A DNA stretch of 6,312 nt from Nitrososphaerota archaeon (GTDB taxonomy: Archaea > Thermoproteota > Nitrososphaeria > Nitrososphaerales > CADDZS01): assembly GCA_027886785.1 (NCBI GenBank), contig JAPCJV010000110.1:1-6312 (forward strand). The letters are read 5' to 3'. The first letter of the stretch is position 1, and each line of letters opens with the position of its first letter. Below the pieces are notes generated by a model that was not told where the DNA came from, ran no database searches, and worked only from the letters and a program-made list of their open reading frames with translations. The position numbers and the translations under genes are program-made. This document shows, in pieces, positions 5,369 through 6,312 of this stretch.

Positions 5369-6253
5369 TTAGAGCATCTCAAAATAAGATGCTATCAGCG
5401 GAGAGACGTCCACCTTGCTGTATTTGGTGGGAATAGAGTTCGTTGTGACTATTTGATCCACTCCCGCTGCCATGATCCTTTCCGCCGCGCCTCCAATCAG
5501 GACTGCGTGGGCGCAAGTAGCTATCACCTTCCCCGCTCCGTATTTTTTCAACAATTGAGCGCATTTAGCGACGCTGGCCCCCGTCGAGATCATGTCATCC
5601 ACTATGATCGCATCTCTGCCTGATAGGTCCAGTGTTTGCTCTTCCGTTGAGATCTCCCCCGTCCTTCGATCCCGTGTTTTCTTGAACGACACGTGCTCCC
5701 ATTCTAACACGGCGGAAAAAGCTTCCACGCGGGTACTGCTTCCGAAATCCGGAGACACGGCAATGGGCTTTCTCAAGTCCAGATTTTTTCCTATGTACTC
5801 TGCCAAGAGCGGAATAGAGGAAGTACTGTAGACAGGGAAAGAAAACAACCCCAGCGCCTTCATGCTGTGAATATCAACTGTGACGAGCCTCTTTATGCCC
5901 ACGGAGCGCATCAATCTGGCAATCACACCGAGAGTCACGACTTCGCCATTCAGAAATTCTCTGTCTTGACGGGCAAATCCCAAATAGGGAACTACAGCGT
6001 AAACATCCGCACCGTCCTCGCTTAGCTTATGCGATAGAACAAGGAGCTGCATGAAGTGTTTATCCACTGGAGGATAGGTACTCTGAACAACCAGTACCTT
6101 CTTGTTGCGCGCATCACCCAAGATTCGAATCTTGGATTCGCCGTCCGGAAAATCTGTCGTTTCGATGGGCAACATCTTCGCCCCGAGTTTTGCCGATAGA
6201 TTTGCTGCAAGTTCGGGAGAGGCGGGGCCGGGTGCCACTGTCCAGTCGGACAA
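5369..6253 (-). CDS. prs: Ribose-phosphate pyrophosphokinase (PRPP synthetase)
   Basis: This enzyme makes 5-phosphoribosyl 1-diphosphate from ribose 5-phosphate and ATP for purine, pyrimidine, histidine and tryptophan synthesis. Visible motifs are GPASPELA (9-16), FPDGE (35-39), PYLGFARQDREF (89-100), TVDIHS with the conserved Asp-x-His (125-130), SPDFGSSTR (167-175), the basic catalytic flexible loop FKKTRDRRTGE (190-200), and the PRPP-binding loop VDDMISTGAS (218-227). Its 294 residues are archaeal-short and lack the longer bacterial form. The TTG at 6253-6251 lies about 10 nt after the expected transcription start. An in-frame GTG at 6238-6236 (residue 6) would give a start closer to that of most homologues (289 aa), so the start is open. 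It is the first gene of the run with trmG10 and rnz. Confidence 0.95.
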   Translation of the reverse strand: MSDWTVAPGPASPELAANLSAKLGAKMLPIETTDFPDGESKIRILGDARNKKVLVVQSTYPPVDKHFMQLLVLSHKLSEDGADVYAVVPYLGFARQDREFLNGEVVTLGVIARLMRSVGIKRLVTVDIHSMKALGLFSFPVYSTSSIPLLAEYIGKNLDLRKPIAVSPDFGSSTRVEAFSAVLEWEHVSFKKTRDRRTGEISTEEQTLDLSGRDAIIVDDMISTGASVAKCAQLLKKYGAGKVIATCAHAVLIGGAAERIMAAGVDQIVTTNSIPTKYSKVDVSPLIASYFEML

Positions 6254-6284
6254 ATCGCTAAACGATCTGCAAGAATTTTTGAGG

Positions 6285-6295
6285 ATTATAAAAAT
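6285..6295 (-). promoter_or_regulatory. Candidate TATA box of the prs-trmG10-rnz unit
   Basis: The minus strand reads ATTTTTATAAT, a good archaeal TATA-like element in otherwise mixed sequence. Placing transcription start about 26 nt downstream of its centre puts it near 6264, leaving a leader of about 10 nt to the TTG start or about 26 nt to the GTG start of prs. No strong BRE is obvious upstream. Confidence 0.5.
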
Positions 6296-6312
6296 CGATG
6301 AGTCAGGCGCAG

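Noticed and set aside
6298..6312. ATG followed by four open codons at the right edge, plus strand, with GAGG 13 nt upstream.
   Set aside because: Five codons are too few to support a gene. It could be the start of a divergent neighbour of prs, but only the sequence beyond the window could show this.
1..6312. Mobile element, CRISPR array, toxin-antitoxin or defence system.
   Set aside because: No terminal repeats, repeated spacers, transposase, integrase or toxin-like genes are visible. All genes are housekeeping families in a compact arrangement.

Overview
The window reads as ordinary, gene-dense archaeal chromosome. Seven complete genes are recognisable by family, and a possible eighth runs off the left edge. 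The archaeal assignment rests on the protein families: an archaeal class I CCA-adding enzyme, the archaeal UPF0200 and UPF0201 families, a Trm-G10-type THUMP methyltransferase and a short archaeal-type PRPP synthetase. A TATA-like promoter box and frequent TTG/GTG starts with weak Shine-Dalgarno signals fit this. By inference the source is something like Nitrososphaeria (Thaumarchaeota), with intermediate base composition, but the phylum cannot be fixed from this sequence alone.

Layout from left to right. (1) A minus-strand pair, thpR then cca, spans positions 2077 to 90, possibly followed by a third, partial gene that overlaps the cca end. (2) A divergent intergenic region of about 220 to 240 bp contains a strong inverted repeat at 2226-2265. 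(3) A plus-strand pair follows: a UPF0200 P-loop kinase-like protein, then a UPF0201 predicted RNA-binding protein whose coding sequence contains a perfect 23-nt palindrome followed by six T. (4) A minus-strand cluster, prs, trmG10 and rnz, spans 6253 to 3370. Its last gene converges on, and overlaps by 25 bp, the end of the UPF0201 gene. A TATA-like box lies just upstream of prs.

Four of the seven genes act on tRNA or RNA ends. RNase Z removes the tRNA 3' trailer, the CCA enzyme builds or repairs the 3' terminus, Trm-G10 modifies guanine 10, and ThpR handles 2',3'-cyclic phosphate or 2'-5' linked RNA. UPF0201 is a predicted RNA-binding protein and UPF0200 is its habitual partner, a nucleotide-binding kinase-like protein of uncertain substrate. 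PRPP synthetase is the metabolic member. I see no mobile element, CRISPR array, tRNA, rRNA or defence system. The points most worth a second look are the two inverted repeats, an Asp-to-Asn change at a position that is normally a catalytic carboxylate in the CCA enzyme, and the preponderance of TTG starts.
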